NCBI RefSeq assembly: GCF_017377735.1
Contig: NZ_JAFVMH010000007.1
Location: forward strand, 124,001-188,000
DNA length: 64,000 nucleotides
Source of the DNA: Acetobacter garciniae
GTDB taxonomy: Bacteria > Pseudomonadota > Alphaproteobacteria > Acetobacterales > Acetobacteraceae
Direction of reading: 5' to 3'
The notes under the pieces were generated by a model, which worked only from the letters and a program-made list of their open reading frames with translations, did not search any database and had not been told where the DNA came from. The translations under genes and the position numbers were made by a program. Below, in pieces: positions 44,905 to 53,211 of the stretch (the first letter of the stretch is position 1; the number at the start of each line of letters is the position of its first letter).

Positions 44905-45224
44905 GTCCGCGTAGCTCAGCAGGATAGAGCACAGGATTCCTGGGTAAAATTGGGCACCATGTCAGGAAACGTCATGGTGAATCCGCTCAAAGTCGGGGAA
45001 CGCTACGGCCGCAAGGCCTTGCCAATCCCGAGCCAAGCCGCCCCTTGGGGCGGAAGGTGTAGAGACTGGACGGGCGGTGCCTAAAGACCTGCATGCAGGT
45101 CCATGGCAAAGGGACAGTCCAGCCCACAAACGTGCCCCCCGGCCTGCCGGTGGCGGCAACGGCTGTGAAAACCGCAGTGGGATGAATCCTGGGGCCGTGG
45201 GTTCGAATCCCGCCGCGGACACCA
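44905..45224 (+). tRNA. tRNA-Arg(CCU), interrupted by a group I intron
   Basis: The exons are 44905-44941 and 45185-45224, 77 bases when joined, with CCA encoded at 45222-45224. The acceptor stem GTCCGCG pairs with CGCGGAC. The D arm has GCTC and GAGC, the anticodon stem CAGGA and TCCTG with loop TTCCTAA (anticodon CCT), and the T arm GTGGG, TTCGAAT, CCCGC. The intron sits directly after the third anticodon base. CCU reads AGG. Joined and folded, all standard positions are filled, so the gene is functional only if splicing works. Confidence 0.96.
44942..45184 (+). ncRNA. Group I self-splicing intron (IC3-like) in tRNA-Arg(CCU)
   Basis: 243 nt, preceded by U and ending in G, as required. The guide GGG (44952-44954) pairs with exon CCU, giving the U-G pair at the splice site. 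P2 is CACCATG (44955-44961) with CATGGTG (44973-44979). The core stretch AAGGTGTAGAGACTGGACGG starts at 45053, and ACAGTCC lies at 45114-45120 (second strand of P7). These match the Azoarcus and Agrobacterium tRNA introns, as I remember them. No homing endonuclease frame is inside. Confidence 0.92.
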
Positions 45225-45378
45225 ACACACACTTTCAGCCTGTTTTTCCTCGTTTTATTCGATGGCAGGTAACGCCCGCCTTCCGTGCCATCGTTGCATC
45301 CTGTTCCAACCCGTGCCATCCAATCCATGCGTTTGGGGGTATACCGGGGCGTGCGGCACGCAGCAGGGGGAATGAACG

Positions 45379-46875
45379 ATGCAGCCAGACCGGACAAGCC
45401 AGGCAGCCCCTTCCGCCGAACCGGTGTCGGCGGCGCAGGCCCCGCATCCCCCCGGCAGTGGCGAAGCGCTGCAACTGGCCGGGCATCTGGCCGAGGCTGA
45501 GCAGGCCTACCGGCAGGCCCTGGCCCGAAACCCCGATGACGCCCGAACCCTGAGCAATTACGGCGGCCTGTTATGCACCCTGGGGCATTTTGACCAGGCG
45601 CGGGAGGTACTGGCGCGGGCCCTGGCCCTGGCACCCGACCTGGCGGATGCCTGGTCCAACATGGGCAACGCGCTGTTCCGGCTCCAGATTTATGATGACG
45701 CCATTATAGCCTACCAGCAGTGCCTGAGGCGCAATCCCGTGCATGCGCTGGCCCTGAGCAACCTTGGCATGCTGCTGGACCAACGTGGACAGCACGAACT
45801 GGCGCAGAAATTCCATGCCGCCGCCGTGCAACTGACCCCCCGGAACGCGCTGACCCGCACCAACTACGCGTTGTCCCTGCTGGCACAGGGCGATTATCGC
45901 CGGGGTTTTGAAGAATATGAATGGCGGTGGAACACGCTGGACAGCCGTAACAGCCTGCACGCCCCCTTGTGGAACGGCGAATCCTTTGCCGGGCGCACGC
46001 TGCTGATCCATACCGAAGGCGGGTTTGGCGACATGATCCAGTTCGCCCGCTTCATCCCCCTTGCAGCGGCACGCGGCGGGCGCACGCTTACCTGTGTCAG
46101 GCCTCAGTTGCTCAGCCTGCTGCGCCAGTCCTTTCCCGACCAGGTCTTCCTGAGCGAGGACGATCCCACCCCCGCGCATGACCTGCAATGTTCCGTGCTC
46201 AGCCTGCCCCGCGCGCTGGGCACGACGCTGGACACCATTCCCTGCCCGCAGGGATATTTGCGCACAAATCCGCGCAAGGCCGCCTTCTGGGCCGAAAAGC
46301 TGGCGCAGGATGCACAGGCCAGCGGCGTGGCATCGGGGGCCGGAACCGGAGCGGGGGCGGCACCCTTGCGCGTGGGCCTGGTCTGGGCCGGTGCCCCGCA
46401 TGCCGAAGTGCTGGTGGCCGAACAGGCCAACCGCCAGCGCTCGACCGATCTTGCAACCTTCGCGCCCCTGGTCGGGGCCGTGCCCAGCACCCTGTTCTAC
46501 AGCCTGCAAGTGGGCGAAAAATCGGACCAGGCCCGCATACCCCCACCGGGCATGCGCCTGTTCGACCACACAGCGCTTTTGCATGATTTCAGCGATACGG
46601 CGGCCCTTGTCAGTCAGCTTGACCTTGTGGTCACGGTCGATACCGCCACGGCCCATGTCGCGGCAGGGCTTGGAAAACCGACCTGGATGCTGTCGCGCCT
46701 GGAACAATGCTGGCGCTGGCTTTCCGGGCGTATCGATTCCCCCTGGTATGACAGCCTGCGGATTTATCGGCAGGTCGAACCCCGCGACTGGTCGGACCCC
46801 ATGGCGCGGATGACCGCCGACCTGCGCCAGTTCGCCCGCACACATGCCCGCAACGAACAAGGCAGCCCAGCATGA
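45379..46875 (+). CDS. TPR protein with a glycosyltransferase family 9-like C-terminus
   Basis: 498 residues. Residues ~30-190 hold about four TPR units (AEQAYRQALARNPDDARTL, ADAWSNMGNALFRLQIYDDA, ALALSNLGMLLDQRGQHELA). The second half (~200-490) has LLIHTEGGFGDMIQFARFIPLA, VGLVWAGAPHAE, and near the end LVVTVDTATAHVAAGLGKPTWML, a pattern shared with heptosyltransferase-like (GT9/GT41-related) proteins. Proteins of this build are common in acetic acid bacteria and may modify surface polysaccharide or proteins; the acceptor is unknown. The stop overlaps the marR start by 4 bases. Confidence 0.82.
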   Translation: MQPDRTSQAAPSAEPVSAAQAPHPPGSGEALQLAGHLAEAEQAYRQALARNPDDARTLSNYGGLLCTLGHFDQAREVLARALALAPDLADAWSNMGNALFRLQIYDDAIIAYQQCLRRNPVHALALSNLGMLLDQRGQHELAQKFHAAAVQLTPRNALTRTNYALSLLAQGDYRRGFEEYEWRWNTLDSRNSLHAPLWNGESFAGRTLLIHTEGGFGDMIQFARFIPLAAARGGRTLTCVRPQLLSLLRQSFPDQVFLSEDDPTPAHDLQCSVLSLPRALGTTLDTIPCPQGYLRTNPRKAAFWAEKLAQDAQASGVASGAGTGAGAAPLRVGLVWAGAPHAEVLVAEQANRQRSTDLATFAPLVGAVPSTLFYSLQVGEKSDQARIPPPGMRLFDHTALLHDFSDTAALVSQLDLVVTVDTATAHVAAGLGKPTWMLSRLEQCWRWLSGRIDSPWYDSLRIYRQVEPRDWSDPMARMTADLRQFARTHARNEQGSPA

Positions 46876-47312
46876 ATGCCCACAACCATGACTACGAACT
46901 GGATATGCAGATCGGCCATCTGCTGCGCCGCGCCTATCAGCGCCATACGGCGATTTTCCAGAAGGAAATCGCTGACGACCGGCTGACCTCCGTACAGTTC
47001 GCCACCATGGTCGCCATAAGCCAGCTTGGCACCGCCCCGCTGGTCCAGATCAGCCACGCCACCGCGATCGACCATGCCACATTGCGCGATATTGTCGCGC
47101 GGCTGAAGGAACGCGGCCTGCTTTGCGTGGTGCAGGACAAGGCGGACCGCCGCCAGCGCCTGGTATCGCTTTCGCCCGAGGGGGAAAAACTGCTCCAGGC
47201 CACCATACCCGCGGCCCGTGCGGTAACGGAACTGACCCTTGCCCCGCTGGATGCGTGCGAACGGATTGCCGCCTTGCAGGTTCTGAAAAAACTGGCCCTG
47301 GAGGATATCTGA
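46872..47312 (+). CDS. MarR-family regulator
   Basis: 146 residues, the normal length. DNA-binding region LTSVQFATMVAISQLG, LVQISHATAIDHATLRDIVARLKERGLL and the wing VVQDKADRRQRLVSLSPEGEKLL (residues ~40-105). It overlaps the preceding gene by 4 bases (ATGA). The next gene downstream, an ABM-type monooxygenase, starts 186 bases later behind two hairpins, and could be its target. The ligand is unknown. Confidence 0.9.
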   Translation: MNAHNHDYELDMQIGHLLRRAYQRHTAIFQKEIADDRLTSVQFATMVAISQLGTAPLVQISHATAIDHATLRDIVARLKERGLLCVVQDKADRRQRLVSLSPEGEKLLQATIPAARAVTELTLAPLDACERIAALQVLKKLALEDI

Positions 47313-47341
47313 ACCCACGCGCCAGCCGTTGTACAGGACAC

Positions 47342-47387
47342 CGCCCGCTGTCGGGCGCAGGCCTGTTCAGCGGGCAAGGAACAGGCC
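47342..47387. other. Two adjacent hairpins between marR and the ABM gene
   Basis: CGCCCG (47342-47347) pairs with CGGGCG (47352-47357). GGCCTGTTC (47360-47368) pairs exactly with GAACAGGCC (47379-47387). There is no T-run after them. They may stop transcription from marR, or the second repeat may be a MarR site for the ABM promoter. Confidence 0.45.
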
Positions 47388-47498
47388 GGAGCAGCGAAGG
47401 ACCATGTGAAAGGCCGACGGGGCCCGCGCCCCGTGCAGCCAGCCACGCCGCCCCGCCCGTGCAGGCCGTCACGTTCACAACACAGGAGTGCACAGACC

Positions 47499-47816
47499 AT
47501 GTATATCGCCATGAACCGCTTTCGCGTTCGCCCCGACAGCGAGGAGGCTTTTCGCAAGCGCTGGCTGGATCGCGACGTGCTGCTGAAAACCGTACCGGGA
47601 TTTGTCAGCTTCCAGTTTCTCAAAGGCCCTGTACATGACGAATACGTGCTGTATGCGTCCCACACGGTGTGGGCTTCGTACGATGCGTTCATAGACTGGA
47701 CCCGGTCAGACCAGTTCCGCGCCGCCCATGCCAATGCGGGCCAGGGCCAGCCGCTGACAGTCGGCCCACCCGTTTTCGAAGGGTTCACGGTGTTGCAGAA
47801 TGTCACGGCGGACTGA
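47499..47816 (+). CDS. ABM-domain monooxygenase, possible heme-degrading HmoA-like protein
   Basis: 105 residues. ATG at 47499 is preceded by CACAGGAG. The fold is seen in MYIAMNRFRVRPDSEEAFRK, VPGFVSFQFLKGP, YVLYASHTVWASYDAFIDW and SDQFRAAHANAG, which resemble the IsdG/HmoA branch of antibiotic-biosynthesis monooxygenases. Such dimeric ferredoxin-like enzymes degrade heme or oxidise quinols. A His for heme binding is present in the C-terminal helix (AAHANAG), but the function is inferred from family resemblance. After this gene, 47817-48111 is a 295-base gap with no recognisable gene. Confidence 0.82.
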   Translation: MYIAMNRFRVRPDSEEAFRKRWLDRDVLLKTVPGFVSFQFLKGPVHDEYVLYASHTVWASYDAFIDWTRSDQFRAAHANAGQGQPLTVGPPVFEGFTVLQNVTAD

Positions 47817-48111
47817 GCCTGGGCGCTGCCCCCACCTGTCTCGAAAAAGCCATGGCCATAGCCCGCAGCACCCCTGATGGGGCCTGTATTCCGCACCGCA
47901 CGGGCCCATAAACCTAAGGTGCGGTCGCGTACGCAACGCTGCTAATGCTCTCCCCCGCTACGCAAGCCAGGCCGGGCGGGATAGTCTGCATCTGTCCGCA
48001 TCCTTCCTGCGCCTGCGCAATGACAATGGGCGGTAAGGGGATGGCGGTGCCCTGCCCCTTCCCTGCCGGGTGGCGGGGCGTGGTTGCAGGCGGGACAGTG
48101 GGGAGCATGCG

Positions 48112-49356
48112 ATGGCTGAACCGATAGCGGAGTACAACAGCTCCGAGACCAAATTATCTCCCCAGCGCGCCCTCAGCCCCGCGCAGGAGGCGCTGGTGCG
48201 CCGCATCACCACCTTCTGCGAAAACCATGAGCGCGACAGCCATGCGGTTCTCGTCATTCATGGGGATGCGGGAACGGGAAAAAGCCTGGTGCTGAACAAG
48301 GCGTTCGCCGTTCTCCAGCAGGCGGCGCGCGCAAAGGGGGCCACCGGCCCGCTGGCAGGCACGCGCAACGTGTTTTTGGTCAACCACCCCGAAATGATAA
48401 AGCTTTATCGCAACATAGCCGAATCATCACCGACATTGCGCAAAAAAGACTATGAACGCCCCACCACTTTCATAAACCACATGGACAAGGCCGGGCAGCG
48501 GGCCGATATCGTCTTTGTGGACGAAGCGCATCTGCTGCTCAGCCGTGCCGACCGCTACAACCGCTTCACGCAGGACAACCAGCTTCGTGAAATCATCCGG
48601 CTCAGCCGTGTGGTCGTTCTCGTGTTCGACCCGCGACAGGTATTGAAGTTCAAAAGCTACTGGGACGATCAGCGCCTTGCACAAATCCTGGGCCCCGTCC
48701 CGCACGAGGTCTGCACCCTGACGGAACAGTTCCGGGTACGGGCCAGGCCCGACATGCTGGAATGGATCAGCGCCTTCTGCCATGCAAGGCTTCTGCCCCT
48801 GCCCGCAAGGCAGGATTTCGATTTCCGCATCTATGACGATGCCGCCGCCATGTATCGCGATATCCGCGCACGCAACGCCACGTATGGCCTGTCACGCATG
48901 CTATCCACCTATGATTATCCCTATACGCTGGACGGGCATGACCATTTTATAGAGGAAGGGGCGTTCAGGCTGCGCTGGGACCGCGCGCGGCCCGAGCAGC
49001 GCCTGCCCTGGGCCGAACGGGCGGACACGATCGACGAGGTCGGCTCCGTCTACACGGTGCAGGGGTTCGACCTGAATTACGTGGGGCTGATCCTGGGCCC
49101 CTCGGTCACATATGACCCGGCTTGCGGGCGGATCGTCATCGACCCCGACCGGTATGAGGACGGCGCCGCATTTGCGGGGCGGGGCCACCTGCACGACCCC
49201 GACACCGTCAAGCAACAGATCATGCTCAACGCCATCAACGTGCTGATGACACGGGGCACACGGGGGCTGTATCTTTACGCCAGCAACCCGGCCCTGCGCG
49301 CGGCATTGGGGGTGCGGCAGCCGGAAGACGCGACACACACCGCGACGCATGCCTAG
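48112..49356 (+). CDS. DUF2075-family P-loop ATPase (schlafen/helicase-like)
   Basis: 414 residues. ATG at 48112 follows GGGGAG. Walker A is HGDAGTGKSLVLNKAF (about residue 50), Walker B IVFVDEAHLLL, then VVVLVFDPRQVL (motif III-like), LTEQFRVRARPDMLEWI and a C-terminal VYTVQGFDLNYVGLILGP...NVLMTRGTRGLYLY, typical of superfamily 1-like DUF2075 proteins. Many relatives carry an N-terminal nuclease domain, which is absent here. Phage-defence loci contain such ATPases, but there is no partner gene here, so no role is assigned. The next gene starts 265 bases later, behind repeat copy D. Confidence 0.85.
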   Translation: MAEPIAEYNSSETKLSPQRALSPAQEALVRRITTFCENHERDSHAVLVIHGDAGTGKSLVLNKAFAVLQQAARAKGATGPLAGTRNVFLVNHPEMIKLYRNIAESSPTLRKKDYERPTTFINHMDKAGQRADIVFVDEAHLLLSRADRYNRFTQDNQLREIIRLSRVVVLVFDPRQVLKFKSYWDDQRLAQILGPVPHEVCTLTEQFRVRARPDMLEWISAFCHARLLPLPARQDFDFRIYDDAAAMYRDIRARNATYGLSRMLSTYDYPYTLDGHDHFIEEGAFRLRWDRARPEQRLPWAERADTIDEVGSVYTVQGFDLNYVGLILGPSVTYDPACGRIVIDPDRYEDGAAFAGRGHLHDPDTVKQQIMLNAINVLMTRGTRGLYLYASNPALRAALGVRQPEDATHTATHA

Positions 49357-49383
49357 AGCGCCTTGCGACAACCATTTGATAAT

Positions 49384-49467
49384 ACTAAAAGTTTTTTGTG
49401 TCGCCTTTTTTTGAAAAGGTGACAGTCCTTGAAGCTTTTTGAAAAAAGCTTCACCAAAAACTTTTAT
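49384..49467. repeat. 84-bp intergenic repeat, copy D
   Basis: Starts CTAAAAGTTTTTTGTG, with a GTCGCC...GGTGAC hairpin, then CCTTGAAGCTTTTTGAAAAAAGC and the end CACCAAAAACTTTTAT. It has the same orientation as copy B (15248) and lies 27 bases after the DUF2075 stop codon, between two genes on the same strand. Confidence 0.88.
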
Positions 49468-49620
49468 CTGTTGAGCGGGTATTCCCGGGGCTGACGTTTG
49501 ACCGGTCTCTTGCGGGGTGCACGGCTAAGGCGCACTGTCCCCAGCGCATGGCTTGGAGCGCTTGGTGAATATACGAATGGAAAATTTTATGGTAATATCC
49601 AGTCTCTTTTCCTGAAGTCG

Positions 49621-50280
49621 ATGAGGCCTCGCGTGCCTATTCCCCATATATCGCGCGCTCCCCGCAAGCGCGGCCGCCCGGCACGGGGCACACCGGCCAG
49701 CCGGGAGATTGTCCTGGGTGCCGCCCTGGCACATTTTTCCCAAACCGGTTTCGATGGAACGGGCCTGCGCGACATCGCGGCCACGGCCGGGGTGGACGCA
49801 GCCCTGATTTCGCACAAATTCGGCTCCAAGCTGGATTTGTGGAAAGCGGTGGTCGATGAAATCGCCAATCGGCTGGCGGAGGCGCAAAAGGACATCATGC
49901 GCCTGCACGACGACACCGCCCCCATAGAACAGCGCGTGCGCGAAGGGTTGTCCTGCTTTATCGCCGCCAACTGCAAGATACCCGAACTGGCGAAATTCCT
50001 CTCCGATGAGATGAGCCAGCCCGGTGCACGGCAGGATTACGTCATGCTGCGGATCTGGCAGCCCTATCAGGCGGCCATGCTGCCTTTGCTGAACGACGCG
50101 AAGGCCGATGGCCTGCTGGGCGAAAGCACGCCCGAACTGACGCTGCGCATGCTCATGGGGGCCATCATGCTGCCACTGATGATGATCCGCCGCAGCGGTG
50201 ACCTGCCCTTGAGCGAAATTTCATCGCTGAAGGAACGGCTGGTCAAGACCGTGCTGCCCATGTTTATCGAAGCCACCTGA
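49621..50280 (+). CDS. TetR-family regulator
   Basis: 219 residues. The ATG at 49621 was chosen because the usual basic N-terminus (PRKRGRPARGTPASREIVLGAAL) follows; there is no clear ribosome site. Helix-turn-helix: FDGTGLRDIAATAGVDAALISHKFGSKLDLWKAVV (residues ~45-80). A large alpha-helical ligand domain follows. The region 49540-49620 is AT-rich and may carry the promoter and an own operator. The genes downstream are on the other strand, so the target is not obvious; the nitrilase/GNAT run ends 62 bases later. Confidence 0.9.
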   Translation: MRPRVPIPHISRAPRKRGRPARGTPASREIVLGAALAHFSQTGFDGTGLRDIAATAGVDAALISHKFGSKLDLWKAVVDEIANRLAEAQKDIMRLHDDTAPIEQRVREGLSCFIAANCKIPELAKFLSDEMSQPGARQDYVMLRIWQPYQAAMLPLLNDAKADGLLGESTPELTLRMLMGAIMLPLMMIRRSGDLPLSEISSLKERLVKTVLPMFIEAT

Positions 50281-50342
50281 ACAGTGGCAACGGGCCTGCC
50301 AGTTTTGCCCGCGCGCCGTCACCCACGCGCGGGCCGGGTGGG

Positions 50343-50762
50343 TCAGGCGCTGGCGTCGTTGATCTGGCGGACCCACAAAGGCAGGTTGTAATAGTTCGTC
50401 ACGCGCGTGATTTTCCCGTCGCGAATAGCGAAAAACGCGCCCACGGGCAGGGCATATTTCTGGCCCGTGGCGGGCGGCAGGCCCTGCTCGGTTTTCAGGT
50501 ATTCGCCATGCACCACGAACTCCACGGCGGCGCGCGCGCCATCGGGCGTGGTCATGACAACCCGGTCCGCCGAGCGTTCGCGGTAGAACCCGTCCATGCG
50601 TTTGAGAAAGGCCGCGAATTTGTCACGCCCGATCTCCTGCCCGCCCTGGTTGATGTCATGGACGACATCCTCGCTCAGCAAAGCGAGAATGGCGGCATGG
50701 TCTTCACGGTTGAAGGCATCGTAATAGGATGCGATCAGGGCGTGTGTCTGCTCTGCGGACAT
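50343..50762 (-). CDS. SnoaL/NTF2-like protein
   Basis: 139 residues. The alpha+beta-barrel pattern is clear: YYDAFNREDHAAILALLSEDVVHDINQGG, FAAFLKRMDGFY, RAAVEFVVHGEYLKT, and YALPVGAFFAIRDGKITRVTNYY. Members are isomerases, hydrolases or small-molecule binders with varied chemistry, so no reaction is assigned. It is the last gene of a five-gene run, 14 bases after the nitrilase-family gene. Together with the nitrilase and GNAT genes it probably acts on one substrate. Confidence 0.85.
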   Translation of the reverse strand: MSAEQTHALIASYYDAFNREDHAAILALLSEDVVHDINQGGQEIGRDKFAAFLKRMDGFYRERSADRVVMTTPDGARAAVEFVVHGEYLKTEQGLPPATGQKYALPVGAFFAIRDGKITRVTNYYNLPLWVRQINDASA

Positions 50763-50776
50763 ATATGTCTTCCTGT

Positions 50777-51655
50777 TCAGGCGGAAAAAGGCTGGATACG
50801 CGCGGCCGGCACCGTTTTGGGCCAGTCGCGGCAGTTGCGCACCGCACCGTTCTCGCGCACCTCGTCCAAGGTTGCAGGGTCGAGCGTGGTGAAAACCCAG
50901 CCACCCACATCCAGCTTGCCTTCGGCCATGATCCCGTCATCGGGGAAGCCCCGATCGACCGGGCCGTAAACGCCGGCGCAGCCGTGGTTCTCGTCCAGTG
51001 TGGCAAGCCAGGGGGCCAGCCCCACGGTAGGGGAGACCGCGACAAAGCACTGGTTTTCCAGGGCTCGGGCTTCGGCCGAAATGCGCACGCGGTTGAAGCC
51101 GTGCATGGAATCGGTGCAGGTGGGCACCAGGATCAGCCACGCCCCGGCTTCGACCTGCGCGCGGGCCAGCATGGGGAATTCGGAATCGTAGCAGATCGAG
51201 GTGCCGATCCTGCCCCAGGGCGTTTCGAACACGCCCGGCGGATCGCCCGCGCGCACACCCCAGGATTCGTTTTCGAACCGGGTCATGACATGCTTGTCCT
51301 GGAAGGCGACCTGCCCGTCCGGGGCGATCAGGGGGGCGCGGTTGCGCACGAAGCCTGCTTCAGGCCGGGGCAGCGTGCCGGGCATCAGCCACACCTTATG
51401 GCGGCGGGCGGCGTCGCGCATGATGGCCAGAATGGCGTCGCTCTGCGCGCATACGGCTTCAAGCTCGGCGGAGGGATCGGGCCTGTCGGTCAGGGCACCG
51501 GCCACTTCCATGCAGGAATATTCGGGCATGAGCAGCAGGTCGGCCTGCGCCGCCCCTTCGGCCACCAGTGTATCCAGATGGGTTGCGTAATCGTCGATCG
51601 TGCGGTTGCGGGCCACTTCCCAGGCCAGCACGCCAAGACGCAGGGGCTTGTTCAT
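50777..51655 (-). CDS. Carbon-nitrogen hydrolase (nitrilase superfamily)
   Basis: 292 residues. The Glu-Lys-Cys triad is present: Glu in LLLMPEYSCME (about residue 45), Lys in FQDKHVMTRFE (about 120), Cys in IGTSICYDSEFPMLAR (about 155). The superfamily hydrolyses nitriles, amides or carbamoyl compounds, and uses the Cys as nucleophile. It most resembles the amidase branches (Nit2/ω-amidase-like) rather than true nitrilases. The start ATG overlaps the GNAT stop by 4 bases (ATGA), so the two are translationally coupled. Confidence 0.9.
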   Translation of the reverse strand: MNKPLRLGVLAWEVARNRTIDDYATHLDTLVAEGAAQADLLLMPEYSCMEVAGALTDRPDPSAELEAVCAQSDAILAIMRDAARRHKVWLMPGTLPRPEAGFVRNRAPLIAPDGQVAFQDKHVMTRFENESWGVRAGDPPGVFETPWGRIGTSICYDSEFPMLARAQVEAGAWLILVPTCTDSMHGFNRVRISAEARALENQCFVAVSPTVGLAPWLATLDENHGCAGVYGPVDRGFPDDGIMAEGKLDVGGWVFTTLDPATLDEVRENGAVRNCRDWPKTVPAARIQPFSA

Positions 51656-52290
51656 AGGGCGTTCTCCTGTTGCAAAAGCACGGCGGGCACCGGCTTGTCG
51701 CGCAGCGGTTTAATGAAGAAATCAAGCAGGTGGGATGTCTCTTCCGTCTGTCCGGGCTCTTTCCAGTCCAGCGCGCAGGTCACGCCCGGCAGGGGCTGGA
51801 AACCGCGCCTGGCCCAGAAGGCGTGCAGGGTCGTGGCCCCCGCGGGCTTGGCCGGGTGTTCGGCCGGGCGGCGCACGGCGCAGAAGGTTGCGAAATCGGC
51901 CGTGCTGGTGGCCAGGGCGTGGCGTTCGCGCTCCTCGAAAAACCGCACGCCCAGCCCGTGCCCCCGGTAAGCGGACAGCAGCACGGATTCACCGAAATAA
52001 AAGAAATCGTCCGCCGACAGGCCGCGCTGTTCGAACGGTGCGCGGATGGCATCCATTTCATCGCGCATGGGCAGGCAGGTGGAAGCCCCGACAATGCGCG
52101 CCCCGTCGCGCGCGACAATAACGGCCGCCCCGGCGCTGCGCACATACAGGCCCAGATAGGTCTGTTCATACGCGGTATCGCCATCGTACAGGTACGGCCA
52201 TTCGCGGAAAACGGTAATCCGCAGGCGCGCGAGGTCGGGCAGGATGGGCACGATATCCGTGCCGGTCAGTGTCTCGATGGTGATACTCAT
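51652..52290 (-). CDS. GNAT-family N-acetyltransferase
   Basis: 212 residues. The acetyl-CoA site is seen in LLSAYRGHGLGVRFFEERERHAL (motif A, R/Q-x-x-G-x-G), with IVGASTCLPM as the preceding strand. It acetylates an amine or other acceptor; none can be named. Its stop overlaps the nitrilase start, and sucD ends 45 bases upstream in the same direction. The trio GNAT-nitrilase-NTF2 looks like a functional unit. Confidence 0.85.
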   Translation of the reverse strand: MSITIETLTGTDIVPILPDLARLRITVFREWPYLYDGDTAYEQTYLGLYVRSAGAAVIVARDGARIVGASTCLPMRDEMDAIRAPFEQRGLSADDFFYFGESVLLSAYRGHGLGVRFFEERERHALATSTADFATFCAVRRPAEHPAKPAGATTLHAFWARRGFQPLPGVTCALDWKEPGQTEETSHLLDFFIKPLRDKPVPAVLLQQENAL

Positions 52291-52335
52291 GTCTTCGGTC
52301 CAAGCTCCCGTGGTCCGTTATCCGGCCCGTATCCT

Positions 52336-53211
52336 TCAGCCCCGAAGGACTGCCTGCAATGTAGCCCCCAGTAAAGAGGGATCGGGGGCGATATGCACCC
52401 CTGCGGCACGCAAGGCGTCGATCTTGGCGGCGGCGGTGTCATCCCCGCCGGAGACAACCGCCCCCGCATGGCCCATGCGCCGACCCGGCGGCGCGCTCAG
52501 CCCCGCCACCAGCCCCACAACCGGCTTGGTCGTGCGGCTGTCGCGCAGGAAACGGGCGGCCTCGCATTCCGACTGGCCGCCGATTTCACCGATCATGATA
52601 ATGGAATCGGTCTGCGGGTCGGCCAGGAACATCTCCAGCACGTCAATGAAGTCCAGCCCTTTGATCGGGTCCCCGCCTATGCCCACACTCGTGCTCTGCC
52701 CCATGCCCAGGGCGGATGTCTGGGCCACGGCTTCGTATGTCAGCGTGCCCGAGCGCGAGACAATGCCCACGCGCCCCGGCCGGTGGATGGGTTCGGGCAT
52801 GATGCCGATCTTGCATTGCCCGGGCGTGATGATCCCCGGACAGTTCGGCCCCACCAGCACGCTGGACGACCGGTCGAGTGCCGTGCGCACGCGCAGCATG
52901 TCCAGCACGGGAATGCCCTCGGTAATACAGACGATCAGCGGAATTTCCGCCCCGATGGCCTCCAGTATGGCATCGGCCGCCCCGGCGGGCGGAACATAGA
53001 TCACGCTGGCCGTGGCCCCGGTCGCATCCACCGCCTGGGCCATGGTGTCGAACACCGGCAGGCCCAGATGCGTGGCCCCCCCCTTGCCCGGCGTCACCCC
53101 GCCCACCATGCGCGTGCCGCAGGCCAAAGCCTGCTGGGCATGGAACGTACCCTGCGCACCGGTAAAGCCCTGTGTCAGCACTCGTGTTTCGTGATTGACC
53201 AGAATAGCCAT
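52336..53211 (-). CDS. sucD: Succinyl-CoA synthetase subunit alpha
   Basis: 291 residues, normal length. [80 protein letters not shown] and the phosphorylated His in [13 protein letters not shown] are all present. With SucC it makes ATP (or GTP) from succinyl-CoA in the TCA cycle. The ATG overlaps the sucC stop by one base. Some acetic acid bacteria replace this enzyme with the succinyl-CoA:acetate CoA-transferase AarC, so presence here is informative. Confidence 0.95.
   Translation of the reverse strand: MAILVNHETRVLTQGFTGAQGTFHAQQALACGTRMVGGVTPGKGGATHLGLPVFDTMAQAVDATGATASVIYVPPAGAADAILEAIGAEIPLIVCITEGIPVLDMLRVRTALDRSSSVLVGPNCPGIITPGQCKIGIMPEPIHRPGRVGIVSRSGTLTYEAVAQTSALGMGQSTSVGIGGDPIKGLDFIDVLEMFLADPQTDSIIMIGEIGGQSECEAARFLRDSRTTKPVVGLVAGLSAPPGRRMGHAGAVVSGGDDTAAAKIDALRAAGVHIAPDPSLLGATLQAVLRG

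Noticed and set aside
44987-45634. 215-residue minus-strand frame over the tRNA-Arg region
   Set aside because: It crosses the intron-containing tRNA and the next gene; coding sense is not credible.
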